64,000 bases of DNA, from NCBI GenBank assembly GCA_027625915.1, contig JANTQA010000042.1, positions 439,001 through 503,000 of the forward strand, written 5' to 3'. The notes below the pieces were generated by a model. The model saw nothing but the letters and a program-made list of their open reading frames with translations. It was not told where the DNA came from and searched no databases. A program made the position numbers and the translations under genes. Positions 1 to 11,884 of the stretch are shown here, one piece after another; positions within the stretch are counted from its first letter, which is position 1, and every line of letters begins with the position of its first letter. This stretch comes from Anaeramoeba flamelloides (lineage: Eukaryota; Metamonada; Anaeramoebidae).

Positions 1-1582
1 TTTATAAAATTATTTATTAAAAAAAATAACAAAAATTTTATAATGAAAAAAATATTCTTTTTTTTTTTCAAATTTTTAGTTATTATTTTTCTTTAGATTA
101 AATTATTTATAATCAAATATATATTCATAACCCTTGTATAGTAATGAACAGATAAATCATTTTTTTCTATGTGGTGTCAAAAGATATTTGTAATGAATAA
201 ATTATTTAACTAAGTATGTTAAGAAATGTTAGAAAACAAAATGCCCCAAAAAAATTTTACCTAAAGGATGATATGTTTTGATTATTAAAACTAAGAAATT
301 TTTGATATGTAATCAATCTTTGCCAAAATGTTGATTGAAAAATAATAAAATCACAATATCCAAAAAAAATTTCCCAATATTGAAAAAAAAATTTTAACAC
401 TATTTTATTCTATATAAAACTATTTTATTTTTAATTATAAAATAATTCTTTCTTAGATAATGGTTTATAAATTATATATCTTAGAATCTTGTCATCAAAA
501 TACAAATTAAAAATTATATTTAAAAGGCAATTATGATATGCAGTGTTCTAAGGGATATTTAGATTTTTTAAACAACACACCAATTAGAACGGTTAATGGT
601 TAATTGGTAATATTTATACATATATGTCCTTAATAAAATTAAGCAAAATTTTTTTCTGATTAATATTTTCTGAAATCTAGCCTTATAAATTAATTCAATT
701 ATTCAATGGGACAATTTTTTTGAGAATAAAAACACTCTCAACTTTTGAATATCAAAAATATTTTTGAAATTACTATGCAATTTATTATTTTTTTTTGAAA
801 AATTGGGGTTGAGAAAATTTTGAAATCAAAGATAAAGCTAATATAATGAATTAGAATACTTTTTCTAGAGAGTTTAGCTTTTTTAAAATAACTTTTTTTT
901 TAATTTAACCATTTGAGAATAAAAAATACATTTGAAGACCAAATTAGTGCCTTTTGTGAAAAAAAAATTCCCATAATTTAGAATTTGTTTTAGTAAATGA
1001 GTTAAAACAAGATAGTGTATCTAAAAATAAACATAATTTAAACTTTGAATTCAATTATTTTGGCAAAAAAATGTTTTCAAGAAAAAGTTTAATTGAAACT
1101 TTATTTATTTTTATTTTTTCATTTTGTTTTTTTAATTTTTTTAATGGAAGGTAAATGATCAGTTTTCAATTTTTAGTGTTTTTTTGGGTCGTAGTACATA
1201 TATTTCCTCAAAATGGGAATAAATTTTTGATTTTTTTACCCATATTTTGAATTTATCAGAAGAAATTGTAATTTCTAGTTTTTTTAAATTCCCCTGATTT
1301 TAGATTTGATAGTTATAGATCTAAAGAAAAAAATTTTTTAGATAAATTATCAATTAGAATTAAAATCCACTCACCCACCAAAATAAAAAAAATAAAAAAA
1401 ATGGTTAAATTATCATGAAATCAAAAAAAAATATTATCATTCATTCAATATATTTTAAAAAAAACAAATTTATAAAATTAAAATTTTCATTTTTTACATA
1501 ATTAAAAAAAAAATATAAATAAAAATATTCATCATAATATACACCTTAATAATCATATATATATATATATATATATAACATA
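1..1582. other. AT-rich intergenic stretch downstream of Raptor
   Basis: No coding-like segment, RNA gene or repeat copy was recognised here. The stretch is A/T homopolymer-rich and ends in a short TA microsatellite at about 1555-1576, just beyond the Raptor stop codon. Confidence 0.6.
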
Positions 1583-4500
1583 TTATTTTTTAAAAACTGG
1601 TCCAAATAAAGAAAAATTTGATTCTGCAACTACACCCAATAAGAATCGATATGGATGGAATTTAATTTTTTTAATTTTCCCAAATTTAGAATTTGAAAAT
1701 TTATTATTATTTTTAAATTTGGAAATGATTTTACAATCCCAATCATAAATTGAAACTCCATCTTTTTTTGTTGCAATGGCAAACATTTTTGAGTATTGGT
1801 GCTGGTCAAAGGAAATTAAATTAGCATTTGTACTACATACTAAAAACGATCTATAATTATTTATTGTTCTTAAATCTCTAAATAATACTAATCCATTTGT
1901 TGATGCGGAAATTAAAACATTTCTATCAAAGGATGGCGTGTGTAAACTAATTATTGGAGCTTCGTGTTCATTGCTACTATAAATGGGAGAAATTGTTGTT
2001 GTTCTGCTGCTGCTGTTATTAAAATGATTAAAATTTTGCTTTTCTCTCAAATCGATCTGTATTATAGTTCCGTCGTTACCACCAAGAAAAATAGTATTTT
2101 GATCCGACCAGAGCAAATTATGAATTGGTTGTAATGATTGTTCATTTTGGAAAGAAAACTTGGAGATTTGTGTCTGTGTTTCGATATCCCAAATCTTGAC
2201 AAATTCGGAATCGCCGCCAACAGCAAGTTTACCAATATTCTGATTCCAACATACTTTGACTCCAACAGATTTATTATTGCTCTTGATATTATTGATATTA
2301 CGATTCTTGCTATTCTGGCATTCGGGCAAGGCATTCCAAGCTGTAATTAAATTGCAATTAAAGTGATCTATATCATCGTAATCCCTACGCCCGTTCTTAT
2401 TTCTACTCCTATTCTTATACTTATTCCTATTATTTACATTTTTATTTAACACTTTATTCTTGTCATTATTCCTATTTGGAGAAAAGGCTGAATTACTGTT
2501 ATTATCGTTAAAATTCAAATTTTGGTTATTTTGAATCAATTTTGTTTGTAATGTAAAATTTTTTTGAATCGGTATACCGGTTGTATTTAGTGTACAGATC
2601 GCCCTTATAGAATTTTGTTGAGATTTCATATTATTTAATTTTGTTTGATCATTTTTAAAAATTTTTATTACACCTGAGTCATGACCAATCATTATCATTG
2701 GCTTGGTCTCCTCGTTAATCAATTGCAAAGAAGTAATTTTTGATTTGATTGAGTTAATGTTTGGATATTTTGTTACGATCTCTCCATTGCTTTGTTGCCA
2801 ATTGCACAGCGCCAATTCATTGTTACTATTAACACAATAAACATATGGCTCGTAGCTATCAAATACAAAATCAGTTAAATTTTCTTCAAGTGGAGAAATA
2901 AACGAAACTTGATCGTTGAGTTGGATTTTTTCTAAATCGATATTTGGCAAAATATTATTTGCAGTTTTTTGTGTTTTTTTGATTATTTGCTTTCTCCATT
3001 TATGTGAATGATAATTTGAATTAGTTTTTAAAATTGATTTTGAAATATTAACATTATTAATATTAGAGTAACCATTGCTTATATTATTTATATTACTGTT
3101 TGTATTTATATTTATTGAGGAAAATTTATTAGAATGTAAATTTAAATTGTTTTGATTTATTAATAAATTAATAATATTGGGAATACTTGAAAAGGTTGGA
3201 CTGGTTAAATAACTTTCATTTAATTTTAAATTACTTTCAAAAGAATATCTAATTTTATTTAAATTTGATCCTACTAATTTTGATGGCAATGTAGCGAATA
3301 TTTTTGTCGATGATGATGATGATGATGAAGATGATGATGATGATGATGGTGATGTTGTTGCTGTTGTTTCTTTTTGTATTGATATTGAATTAGAGGTGTC
3401 TTTTATTTTGTATTCTTTTGTATATATCAACGGTTTCATAAATTGACTAACACACCAAGAAAAATATTTTGATTGATCAATTTTTAAGATTTCAATTAGT
3501 AACTTATTTTTTTTTTGCTTGGTATTATTATTATTATTGTTGTTGAATTGTTTTCTTTTGAAAGTGTTATTATTACTCTTTTCATTATTGCTGTGGTTTC
3601 CATTGTTGTTACTTTTATTATTGTTATTGTTGTGTTTAGATAAGGATACTTTTTTGGAATTTAATGATGAATTTTTTATGATATCATTAAATGAATATTT
3701 TTCTTGTAATTTAAATAGCGATGATTTGAAATTCCCATTAAAGAAAGAATTAAAATATTTTGAAAATTGACTATTATCAATAGAATTTCGATTTTCTTCC
3801 CAATATATTAAAAAATTTTTTAAAACCTCAAGAGATAAATTTTTAATCAATGGATATGGATCATTACAAAATTTAATAAAAACATTCCAAATACAATTTA
3901 TTGCTAAAAATTTTGGATTATCAAAATAACTTTTATACCATTTTTTTTTTTGATATTCTTTAAAAATTTCATTTTTTGTTTTTTTTTGATTATTTTTATT
4001 ATTGCCATAATTGTTGTTGTTGAATTGTTTTTTTTTGAAGAGATTATGATTAGTATTAGTATTGCTATTATTATTATTATTATTATTATTATTAGTTGTA
4101 TTTCTCTTGTAATCATTATCATTATTATTATGATTATTATTATTGCCATTATGATTATTATTATTATCAGTTGTATTATTATTATTATCCTTATCCTTAT
4201 TATTATTATTATTATTTCTATTATTGTGATTATTATGATGTTTATTTTTTTGTTGAATATTATTATGATTATTTTTTTTTTTAATATTCTGAATAAAATT
4301 TAATTCAGTTTCCGATTCTTGATTTAATAATTCAATAATTAATTTATAGTTCTTATTTATTTGATTTAAAAACTTTTCTAATTTATGATTTGAATTTAAT
4401 TTACAATTCTGTAAGAATAATATAAAACTTTTAAAGTCATTTTCAAAAATTATTAAAACTTTTATGACAAATAATAAACATTCATGCCTTATTAATGGAC

Positions 4501-6796
4501 AAGCCTCATTTTTCATTTTATAAATAACATTTAAACTGATCATTAAATCGATTGAAATTTTTTCATTATTTTCAACAGATTGCCCCATATTTCCTAAAAA
4601 GGTGGATAAGGCATAAATTGAAGCAGCTCTGATTTCAGGGATTTGATCATTTAACAATAGTAAAATTTGATTATAGGCTTTGGTGAGGCAGCCCTGCCTT
4701 TTACCCCGGTTAAAATTTTCCCAATATTTTGCCAAGCACAATGTCGACCACTTTCGAACGTTCTGGGATTCGTTATGAATCCGAAATAAGCAAAATTCTA
4801 AAATGCCATATCTGTGGCAAGCAATTTTCCCCTTCGTGTTATTATTTTGAATCAATGCCAAAATTAAAGCTGATAGAGAATACAATCCATTGTCCAAATT
4901 GTTTGTAGCTATCACTTTTAAAAAATATTGATAGGATTTTTCTGCCACTAAATTCATTTGGCAAGTTGGATCATAGATTAATATCTTTGCCCAAATGAAT
5001 AATAGAATTGATCTGATTTCAGAGATTGGTGATTTTAATAATCTTAATAAATAGGGGAAAATACCAACACACAGAGCCTTCTCGATAGCCCATGATCCCA
5101 AATCTAAAAATCTGGCTAATAAAATTAAGGCTCTGTGTTGATATTTCTGCGTTAAAATAACTTGTAATAAAATTGGTAATTTGCCAATCCCAGTGTTTCT
5201 ATTTGTTCCGGAATTAATCCAAATTTCAAAAGATGTCAATTGGTCATGATAAAATGTTGAATTTATTTTAATATTTTCGAAATTTGATTTCTTTTTTTGC
5301 TTTCCTTTTTTTATTAATTGCTTTTGCTTTACTTTTTGCATGTTCTTTTGCTTTTGCTTTTGTTTTAGTTTCAGGCGTTTCTTTTGTTTTTGTTTTTCTT
5401 TTTGCTTTTGTCTTTGTCTTTCTTGTTCAACTCTTAATAACGTTTCTTTGTCAATTAAATGAGTGAGATTATTTGAAGATAGCTTTGATTTAGATCCTTT
5501 CCTCATTTTGAATAAACAGGAATCCAATAGACAATCCCAGCTATTCCATAATTCATGTTTATAAGTCTCTGGTATTGAAGGGATCGTGAATGGCGTACAA
5601 TTGTATGATTTCATGATCCTTTCTGCTAATAGAAAGTTTCGAAACAATGTTGCGATCATTAAATCTTGACGGTACAATTTTTGAAATAAGCCTGTTGATA
5701 GCGTATTCCAGGCAATCGTATCGGCAATTGTAATATACATCCAATGCAATTCCCCCAGCAGTGTCCTTCGATCATTAATTTTGCCTGGGATATGATCAAT
5801 GGCCTCAAAATTTATGGACCTGATTAAACTATTGGAGCTATATTTCGTGCAAATATGCCATCTGAGCGCAGTCTTAATCGGTGTTGTTAAACAAGACGTA
5901 AACAAGTCTGCTGGCATTTTGGGATCAGTTGGCAGGGTTTCAAATGCTGAACAAGAAAAAAAGGCTACAGTTTCTAAAGGGTTTAGCTTTGAATTTAATA
6001 ATGACGTGGATGATGATGATGATGATGTTGCTCTTGATCTTGGTGTTGGCTTTGAAGTCGAAGTTGTTGCTGTTTTTGTTGTTGTTGAGGGGAGGTTGCT
6101 TGTACTTTTCATTCTTAAATGCTTTTTATGAAAGATTTGATTCCTTTGGCCATTAAAACTTTTATTGATTCTTTTTTTTTTTTTTTTTTTTTTTTTATTT
6201 GATGCTTTTTGGCTTTGATCGTACTGATCTTCATTAGGTTCTTCTGTCGACGAATTAGAATAGCCTGACCCTGACGTCAAGCATTTTAATTTTTGTGAAT
6301 AATTCAATTCATTGAGTTGTGGCTTTGGTTTCCTTTTTGTAAACGCACTCGAGAGCCTGCCAGCTGAACTACAATCAAAGACATAAATTGTTGGCGACCC
6401 TAGCCACGATTTCAGTTCCCTTAATGTCAAGGGGATGTACTGGGTATAGTCTTCATTGAAAACCCAGATCTCAACATTCTTCGTTGGCATTGGCACACCA
6501 TGGCCATTATAATAAAAAAAGACCCTCTCATTGAGACTGTACTTGCGAGAGCATCTACAAACCGTTTTCAGCTTTTTAAGGTGCGGATCTAAACAAAGCT
6601 TATATTTGGAATGCGGCTGGCACCTCAGAAACTGAATTTGCAAATTCTTCCCAATTAAAGATAAGGCAGTCTGCCGATCATACTTTGTAGGATCAACCCA
6701 CCCCTCCAAGACTGAGCACGGATCTGGTTTAGTAGTGTCAGGCGGATCAATTCCTAAATTTAAACACGTACAGATAACACCAATTTTGGTACGCGT
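1583..6796 (-). CDS. RPTOR: Raptor, regulatory-associated protein of TOR (TORC1 scaffold)
   Basis: Raptor presents substrates to the TOR kinase in TORC1 at endomembranes. Residues are counted from the codon at 6709. The caspase-like N domain has YYNGHGVP (His70) and FDCSSAG (Cys113), keeping the His/Cys pair. PADLFTSCLTTPIKTALRW follows near 260-285 and DLMIATLFRNFLLAERIMKS near 350, both Raptor hallmarks. A HEAT region spans about 490-820. Poly-Lys, Lys/Gln and Asn linkers interrupt it, and WD40 repeats fill about 1340-1708. No ATG opens this frame. The codon at 6709 is TTG, and homology continues upstream as GVICTCLNLGIDPPD to about 6780. The frame stays open to 6994 through Lys/Gln/Thr/Asn low complexity before a stop. 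An acceptor-like AG lies at 6797-6798. The true start is therefore an unseen 5' exon or lies beyond a frame change in the A-rich tract: an adjacent frame has an ATG at 7043 with the same composition. At more than 1730 residues it is longer than human Raptor (1335) because of the linkers. The stop is TAA at 1583-1585. Confidence 0.96.
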   Translation of the reverse strand, partial: TRTKIGVICTCLNLGIDPPDTTKPDPCSVLEGWVDPTKYDRQTALSLIGKNLQIQFLRCQPHSKYKLCLDPHLKKLKTVCRCSRKYSLNERVFFYYNGHGVPMPTKNVEIWVFNEDYTQYIPLTLRELKSWLGSPTIYVFDCSSAGRLSSAFTKRKPKPQLNELNYSQKLKCLTSGSGYSNSSTEEPNEDQYDQSQKASNKKKKKKKKRINKSFNGQRNQIFHKKHLRMKSTSNLPSTTTKTATTSTSKPTPRSRATSSSSSSTSLLNSKLNPLETVAFFSCSAFETLPTDPKMPADLFTSCLTTPIKTALRWHICTKYSSNSLIRSINFEAIDHIPGKINDRRTLLGELHWMYITIADTIAWNTLSTGLFQKLYRQDLMIATLFRNFLLAERIMKSYNCTPFTIPSIPETYKHELWNSWDCLLDSCLFKMRKGSKSKLSSNNLTHLIDKETLLRVEQERQRQKQKEKQKQKKRLKLKQKQKQKNMQKVKQKQLIKKGKQKKKSNFENIKINSTFYHDQLTSFEIWINSGTNRNTGIGKLPILLQVILTQKYQHRALILLARFLDLGSWAIEKALCVGIFPYLLRLLKSPISEIRSILLFIWAKILIYDPTCQMNLVAEKSYQYFLKVIATNNLDNGLYSLSALILALIQNNNTKGKIACHRYGILEFCLFRIHNESQNVRKWSTLCLAKYWENFNRGKRQGCLTKAYNQILLLLNDQIPEIRAASIYALSTFLGNMGQSVENNEKISIDLMISLNVIYKMKNEACPLIRHECLLFVIKVLIIFENDFKSFILFLQNCKLNSNHKLEKFLNQINKNYKLIIELLNQESETELNFIQNIKKKNNHNNIQQKNKHHNNHNNRNNNNNNKDKDNNNNTTDNNNNHNGNNNNHNNNDNDYKRNTTNNNNNNNNNSNTNTNHNLFKKKQFNNNNYGNNKNNQKKTKNEIFKEYQKKKWYKSYFDNPKFLAINCIWNVFIKFCNDPYPLIKNLSLEVLKNFLIYWEENRNSIDNSQFSKYFNSFFNGNFKSSLFKLQEKYSFNDIIKNSSLNSKKVSLSKHNNNNNKSNNNGNHSNNEKSNNNTFKRKQFNNNNNNNTKQKKNKLLIEILKIDQSKYFSWCVSQFMKPLIYTKEYKIKDTSNSISIQKETTATTSPSSSSSSSSSSSSSTKIFATLPSKLVGSNLNKIRYSFESNLKLNESYLTSPTFSSIPNIINLLINQNNLNLHSNKFSSININTNSNINNISNGYSNINNVNISKSILKTNSNYHSHKWRKQIIKKTQKTANNILPNIDLEKIQLNDQVSFISPLEENLTDFVFDSYEPYVYCVNSNNELALCNWQQSNGEIVTKYPNINSIKSKITSLQLINEETKPMIMIGHDSGVIKIFKNDQTKLNNMKSQQNSIRAICTLNTTGIPIQKNFTLQTKLIQNNQNLNFNDNNSNSAFSPNRNNDKNKVLNKNVNNRNKYKNRSRNKNGRRDYDDIDHFNCNLITAWNALPECQNSKNRNINNIKSNNKSVGVKVCWNQNIGKLAVGGDSEFVKIWDIETQTQISKFSFQNEQSLQPIHNLLWSDQNTIFLGGNDGTIIQIDLREKQNFNHFNNSSSRTTTISPIYSSNEHEAPIISLHTPSFDRNVLISASTNGLVLFRDLRTINNYRSFLVCSTNANLISFDQHQYSKMFAIATKKDGVSIYDWDCKIISKFKNNNKFSNSKFGKIKKIKFHPYRFLLGVVAESNFSLFGPVFKK

Positions 6797-6994
6797 CTTT
6801 GGGTTGGTTTGTTTGGTTTTGTTGTTTTTTGTTTTTGGTTTTTGTTTTTGTGGGTTTTGGTTTTTTTTGGGGTTTGTTTTTTGTTTGTTTGTTTGTTGTT
6901 GTTGTTGTTGTTGTTTTTTGTTTTTGTTTTTGTGGGTTTTGGTTTGTTTTTTGGGATTTGTTTTGTGTTTTTGTTTTTTTGGAGAAAAGGAAAT

Positions 6995-8560
6995 TTAATT
7001 TTTTAAAAAGAAAAATTAGACTATTCTTGGCCAGCTTTTTCAACTAAAGGAAGAATTAGCCTTTTTGAAAAAAGAATTGTTCAAAAAAATTTGAATTCAA
7101 AAGAAAACCTTTGAAAGATTTTTCCATTCGCTTTGTTTAAAATTGATGTCTGGGAAAAATGACAGGGGATCAAAGTATGTGTTAGTAAAATAAACATTTT
7201 TATTTAATTTTGTTTTTTTTTTTTCCTCAATTCCTTTTTTTTGTTGGTTTAATGTTGAACTCATCTTTAGATTTTAAAAAAGAGTTTTGTTATCAAGTCA
7301 ACTGAAAAAAATTTGAAGAAATTAGAAAAATAGCTTCTTCTGGGAATTATATTAAAAAATGAAACACGAAAAGTATTGAAGAAAAGTATACACAACTTTT
7401 ACTCTTCAATCTTATTAAGGCTAAATTAAATTTATCACTTAAACTGATTAACAATTAACCTGATAAAAAATAATTCCATTTCTTATACATTGTCTTGAAA
7501 TAGTAATAAGGGTAAAAATTTTCCCCTCCTTTTGTTTTTTTATATTTTCATTTATTGGACTCTTTTTCGAAGAAATAGGGTTGTAATTTGTGATCTCTTT
7601 ATTTATTTATGAGATCTTGCTTGATGCTATACATTTTAGGTTTACTCAGAAATCACAAAATAAAGTCTGTTTTTTGAAGGGAAAAAAAGATAATTAAACA
7701 GAAATTTCGACAGCTCTAAATTTAAAAGCTTGACAAAGAAAAATATTGTTTGAGATTCTTTTAATTTGTCATAACGATTTTTTTCGACGAGTTCTCTATT
7801 TTTTTATCATAATTTTGATTTCCATAGTTCCTAATTATGATTAATCCCAAAATAAAATAAACTTAATTTTCGTTTAAGCTTTTTAAAAAAATATAAAAAC
7901 AAGTTTATCAAAATAAATTAGATCCCGTTTCTAAAAAGGAAATTTAGGGAAATGGTTTCCATAATTCAAAGCTTTTGATTTTGATTATGATTTTTTGAAA
8001 AATAATTTTTCGGAAAAGATGAATGAAAATTTTTATGTGATTTATTTTTTAACAAACAGCAACTTTGGAACAAAGAAAAATTTCATGATTATAAGATATA
8101 ATTTCGAAATATTTTCACTTTTTTATCAAAATTTTTTACTGATATTTGAATAAAGGTGAAAAGCGGATTGTTTTGGTTTAAATATCAAGAGGCTTTGCTT
8201 ATTTTTGACAAAATCATTAAAATGAATTGTTCTGACTGGAGGAGTTTTGAAATTCAAAAATACAGAAATTCAACTCCAAATTTTCTCAATTTTTTTTAAT
8301 TAATCAGTATTTTATTCCAATATTTTTAAATTTAATCTTTAAGATATATCAAAATTTGGTCAGATTTTTCTGCTTTATTGTGTTAATTTGGAAATCAAAA
8401 AAAGTGTAATTTATTTAATTTTATTTTTTTATTCAAGAGAATAGTGTTATCACTCCTTATTTGTTGCTAGTTTGTTTTTTTTTTAATATTGAAAATTAAA
8501 AGAAAATATCTTGAATTTTCTTATATTTTCTCAAATTTTCTTTTAATTTTTCAATTTAAA
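6995..8560. other. Intergenic stretch upstream of Raptor
   Basis: Its first part is a G/T-rich tract on the plus strand, which reads A/C-rich on the Raptor strand. This is the low-complexity N-terminal coding or leader region of Raptor. Beyond about 7050 nothing was recognised. Confidence 0.5.
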
Positions 8561-9140
8561 ATAAACCAAGGCACTTTATGTTAGATTTTTAGTTTTATTT
8601 TTAAGAATAGATTAAAAATTTTGATTTTTCTCTATTCTTTTGAATTCTTTAAAATTGATCAAAGGTTTTTTTTTATTTTTGTTTTTATTAGAAAATTGAT
8701 AAATTTTTGTTTTTCTACAAAAAGTATAAAAATCATCCTTTTGTGTTTCCAGAATTTTATAGAATTAAGTAAAATCTTGGATTTTACTCCAGTCTTCCAA
8801 ATTCTGAAAAAGCCCCCTTAGGTTTTCTTGAATTTACTATTTATTTGAAAAATCAATAGATTTTATAAATAAAATAGAAAACCTCACAAAAACCTAACGA
8901 ATATCTATTGATTTTTCAAATAAAGAGAAAACCCAAGAAAACCTAACAGCGCCTTTTTTTAATTTGAGAAATAAAAAGAAAATTTCAAAAATTTTCTTTT
9001 AATTTTCTAAATTAAAAAAAAGAAAACCGCGGTATTCCAAAATTAGAAAGAATTTAGTAAAATCAAGGATTTTACTCAATTCTTTCAAACCCTGAAAAAC
9101 CTAATGATAGTGGATAGTTTCTATTTGGTCATGGAAATGA
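8560..9140. repeat. Punctuated hairpin array (LINE 3'-end type)
   Basis: Several near-perfect inverted repeats lie in series. One is built on a TTTTGAATTC-like arm around 8620-8800, one on a TATTTGAAAAATCAATAGAT arm at 8830-8945, one on AATTTGAGAAAT/ATTTTCTAAATT at 8955-9020, and one on AGAATTTAGTAAAATC at 9035-9095. CCTAACG-type words separate them. The 3' flank (9105-9250) matches the flank of the array at 43.7-44.0 kb, so the two are copies of one element. Confidence 0.7.
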
Positions 9141-9909
9141 TAATATTTTAATTTTTATCGATTTTTTAATTATTTTTCTTCTTCTCTCTTTTTTTTTTTT
9201 GATAAATATTCTTTAATTTTCCCTTTCTCTAAATAAATAAATATCAACAAATTTAAAAAATTTTTCATTTTTTTAAAGATAATTTTTTTTGATAGTTATA
9301 CATAACTTCAATCTAATGATTTTTAAAGTAAGTTATATTCTATAATTTGGAATGTATTTTTTTTTTTAATACACTCCAATATTAACTGTTAAATAAATTT
9401 AGGAAAAATTGTAGGTTATTAAACTATAGTATTACGAAAAAAGAGGGGATTTTTTTTCAAACATATCATATATTATTATTTTTATAAATATTTCTGTTCA
9501 TAAATTTATCATATCAAATTATAATAAATACATAGGTTTGATGGATCAGAACTCATTGAATTGTACCAAAATATTTTCTTAACAATATTTATAAAAAAAA
9601 ATTACATTTTTTATGAGAAAAATATCTAGCAATAGGAATACAAATTCAGGTCTATTTTACGGATTATAATGATATTTAAAAAAGAAAATACACTTTAATC
9701 TATCCATTCTATTGAAAAATTTATCTAGATTAAACAGATTGGGATAAAATTGTAATCCCAAAATTGAAAAAAAAAAAAAAGAAATCCTATTTTTACACAT
9801 AAAAAGTCGATTCAATTGAGATAAGAAACGTTGCAACTCTTTTTTCATATAATAAGAATAAACAAACAGGTTTATTAGTAAGGATTAATAAATAATTGGA
9901 ATTGAATTT

Positions 9910-10105
9910 TACAATCAGCTCCACTTTAGTACATATACCCTTAAATAGAATTTAAAACATAATAAAAATCTCAAAATAAGGCACATTTTTGAATTTTTTT
10001 CTTTACAAATTATTTTTCTAGAATCGGAAATTTGTCCTTAATACAATTTTTTTTTGTGTCTTAAATCCAATGGAAGTTGGTGCATTAATAGTGGAACTAA
10101 CTGTA
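9910..10105. mobile_element. Tc1/mariner-type MITE, degenerate copy
   Basis: This is a decayed copy of the 200-bp hairpin family described at 10752-10951. It begins TACAATCAGCTCCAC and ends GTGGAACTAACTGTA, with the internal words AAAAATCTCAAAATAAGGCAC and TCTAGAAT shared with other copies. It has no coding capacity. Confidence 0.75.
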
Positions 10106-10751
10106 ATATTTTCATATTTATAACAAAATTGAGTTTTATAAGAAAATTCACCAATAAATTGGACTTTTTTTGAAAATAGTTCAAACCTTTTTTTTTGTTT
10201 AAATCTAGCATAGTTTTTTTTTTTTTTTTGATACTTGGGTAATAAATATAAACTATACAATATATATATTAATAGTTTAAAATCTATTTTAAAAATTTGA
10301 AGTAGAACATTTGAATATTATTTTTCTATTCTTCTTACCTGAAAATTTTCAAAATGAGAATATTAATAAAAAATCAATGAAAGAATAAATAAATTATCAT
10401 TACATCATGTTTTGGCTTATTAAATTTTTTCTTTTTAACCAAAAATTATTGAAAATAAGACCACAACACAAGTGTAAATATGAAATGTTGTAAAAAATAG
10501 AGTTTTCCCAATTTTTTGGAATAAATAAAGAGTTCTATGTATTTATCCAAATTTTAGTAATAATTAACAAAACATCCGTTTTTATTTTTTTAAGCTAAAA
10601 GGGATTTTCAATATAAAATCGTTTGGTGAAAACTAAAACTTTGTTTGAAAAATGATTTTTTTTTTTAAATTGAAAGATTGGTCTTAACCAAATGATTTTT
10701 TGATTAAAATTATTTTTAGTCTACTAAGATAATCAGATATTATATTTACTA

Positions 10752-10951
10752 TACAGTCAGTTTCACTTTTAAGGCACAAACTTTCGACGAAATTTAAGGC
10801 ACAATAAAAATCTTATATTAAGGCACAAAATTCAAATTCTAGTAAAAATAAATTGTAAAAAAAAAATTCCAAATTTTGTGCGTTAATTTGAGATTTTTTT
10901 GTGCCTTAAATTTCGTTGAAAGTTTGTGTCTTAAAAGTGAAACTGACTGTA
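10752..10951. mobile_element. Hairpin MITE, Tc1/mariner-type (best copy)
   Basis: This 200-bp element is almost one full palindrome. It begins TA-CAGTCAGTTTCACTTTTAA and ends with the reverse complement TTAAAAGTGAAACTGACTG-TA. Inner arms repeat AAGGCACAAACTTTC, AAATTTAAGGCACAA and ATTAAGGCACAAA. A TA dinucleotide at both ends and termini starting CAGT are what Tc1/mariner elements show. It encodes no transposase, so it must have been moved in trans. Confidence 0.9.
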
Positions 10952-11009
10952 ATCAAAATTTGGATAAATGAATAGAACTCTTTATTTATCCCAAAAATTG
11001 GAAAAACTA

Positions 11010-11210
11010 TACAGTCAGTTCCACTATTAAGGTACAAACTTTCAACAAAATTTAAAGAAACAATAAAAATCTCAAATTAAGGCACAAAATTCAGATTCTA
11101 GTAAAATAAATTGTAAAAAATAAATTTCCAAATTTTTTGCCTTAATTTGAGATTTTTTTGTGCCTTAAATTTCGTTGAAAGTTTGTGCCTTAAAAGTGGA
11201 ACCGACTTTA
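11010..11210. mobile_element. Hairpin MITE, Tc1/mariner-type
   Basis: Second copy of the family, same length. Termini are TA-CAGTCAGTTCCACTATTAA and TTAAAAGTGGAACCGACTT-TA. It is inserted in the right arm of an older inverted repeat. Confidence 0.88.
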
Positions 11211-11341
11211 TTTTTTACAACATTCATATTTACTCTTGTGAAATTTTTAAAATTTTACAACAAAGCTTAAAAAATGTATTATAATATAAAAGCATGATAA
11301 TCAAATATTTCTTGTTTTACCAAAGACCATTATAGTCTAGA

Positions 11342-11884
11342 CCCCAATTCTATATTTTTAACACATAAATATCGTTTTTCGAAAAAAAAAAATCCTATTT
11401 AATCAATTCAAGAAGAAATATCAAATTAGAACTATTCGCTAATTGAAATGTTAGCACTTGTTTATCAATTTTAATACCCACAAAATAAAAATATAAATAA
11501 TTATTAATACAAATAAATCAAGGGCGTGTTAAAACTTTTGGAGAGAGCAAAACAAAAAAATCCATTAAGTAATTTATGTTTGAAATTCTATTAGGAATAA
11601 CGTTCAATCAAAGATTAGATACTATCAACTAATTTTATTTGAGTAATTCTATTTGGAACAACTCAACTTTAGCATAATATCAATTGTTGAAAAAAAAATT
11701 TGATACTAATGAAACAAGATACGTAATTCAAAAAATTAAATGAAAACAAAAAAAGAGAAAAGATGAAAAAATAATTTTCCTATTTTTTCAAAAATCAATT
11801 TTTTTTTCCAATTTGGATGAAATTTGATTATTGTGATTCTTTGGATAGTTTTTGCAATGTGGAAAATTTTGAATTTTAGTTTAT
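11342..11884 (-). repeat. Dispersed repeat D, minus-strand copy
   Basis: This is the reverse complement of 20988-21530 and of 57767-58337. Shared landmarks are the words around CAATTGATATTATG, a GGGGTTTA-like end and an AAAATTTTGAATTT-like end. The length is about 545 bp. No coding potential was seen; it is probably a non-autonomous DNA element. Confidence 0.75.

Larger units (their letters stand above)
10467..11240. repeat. Older inverted repeat interrupted by two MITEs
   Basis: The left arm (about 10467-10555) is the reverse complement of 10953-11009 plus 11211-11240. The shared words include AATAAAGAGTTCTATG and the TTTTTTACAACAT / ATGTTGTAAAAAA pair. One MITE (10752-10951) lies between the arms and a second (11010-11210) splits the right arm, so the inverted repeat is older than the second MITE. 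Confidence 0.75.

Noticed and set aside
3519-4303. Leu/Ile-rich and Tyr-rich open frames opposite Raptor
   Set aside because: They are antisense or off-frame readings of the Asn-codon repeats in the Raptor linker.
5799-6156. Open frames on the plus strand with Asp/Val-rich runs
   Set aside because: They lie opposite the conserved Raptor block and its Ser/Thr linker; no protein family fits.
6707-6709. TTG as a true start for Raptor
   Set aside because: Raptor homology continues upstream through GVICTCLNLGIDPPD, so the TTG is an internal Leu codon.
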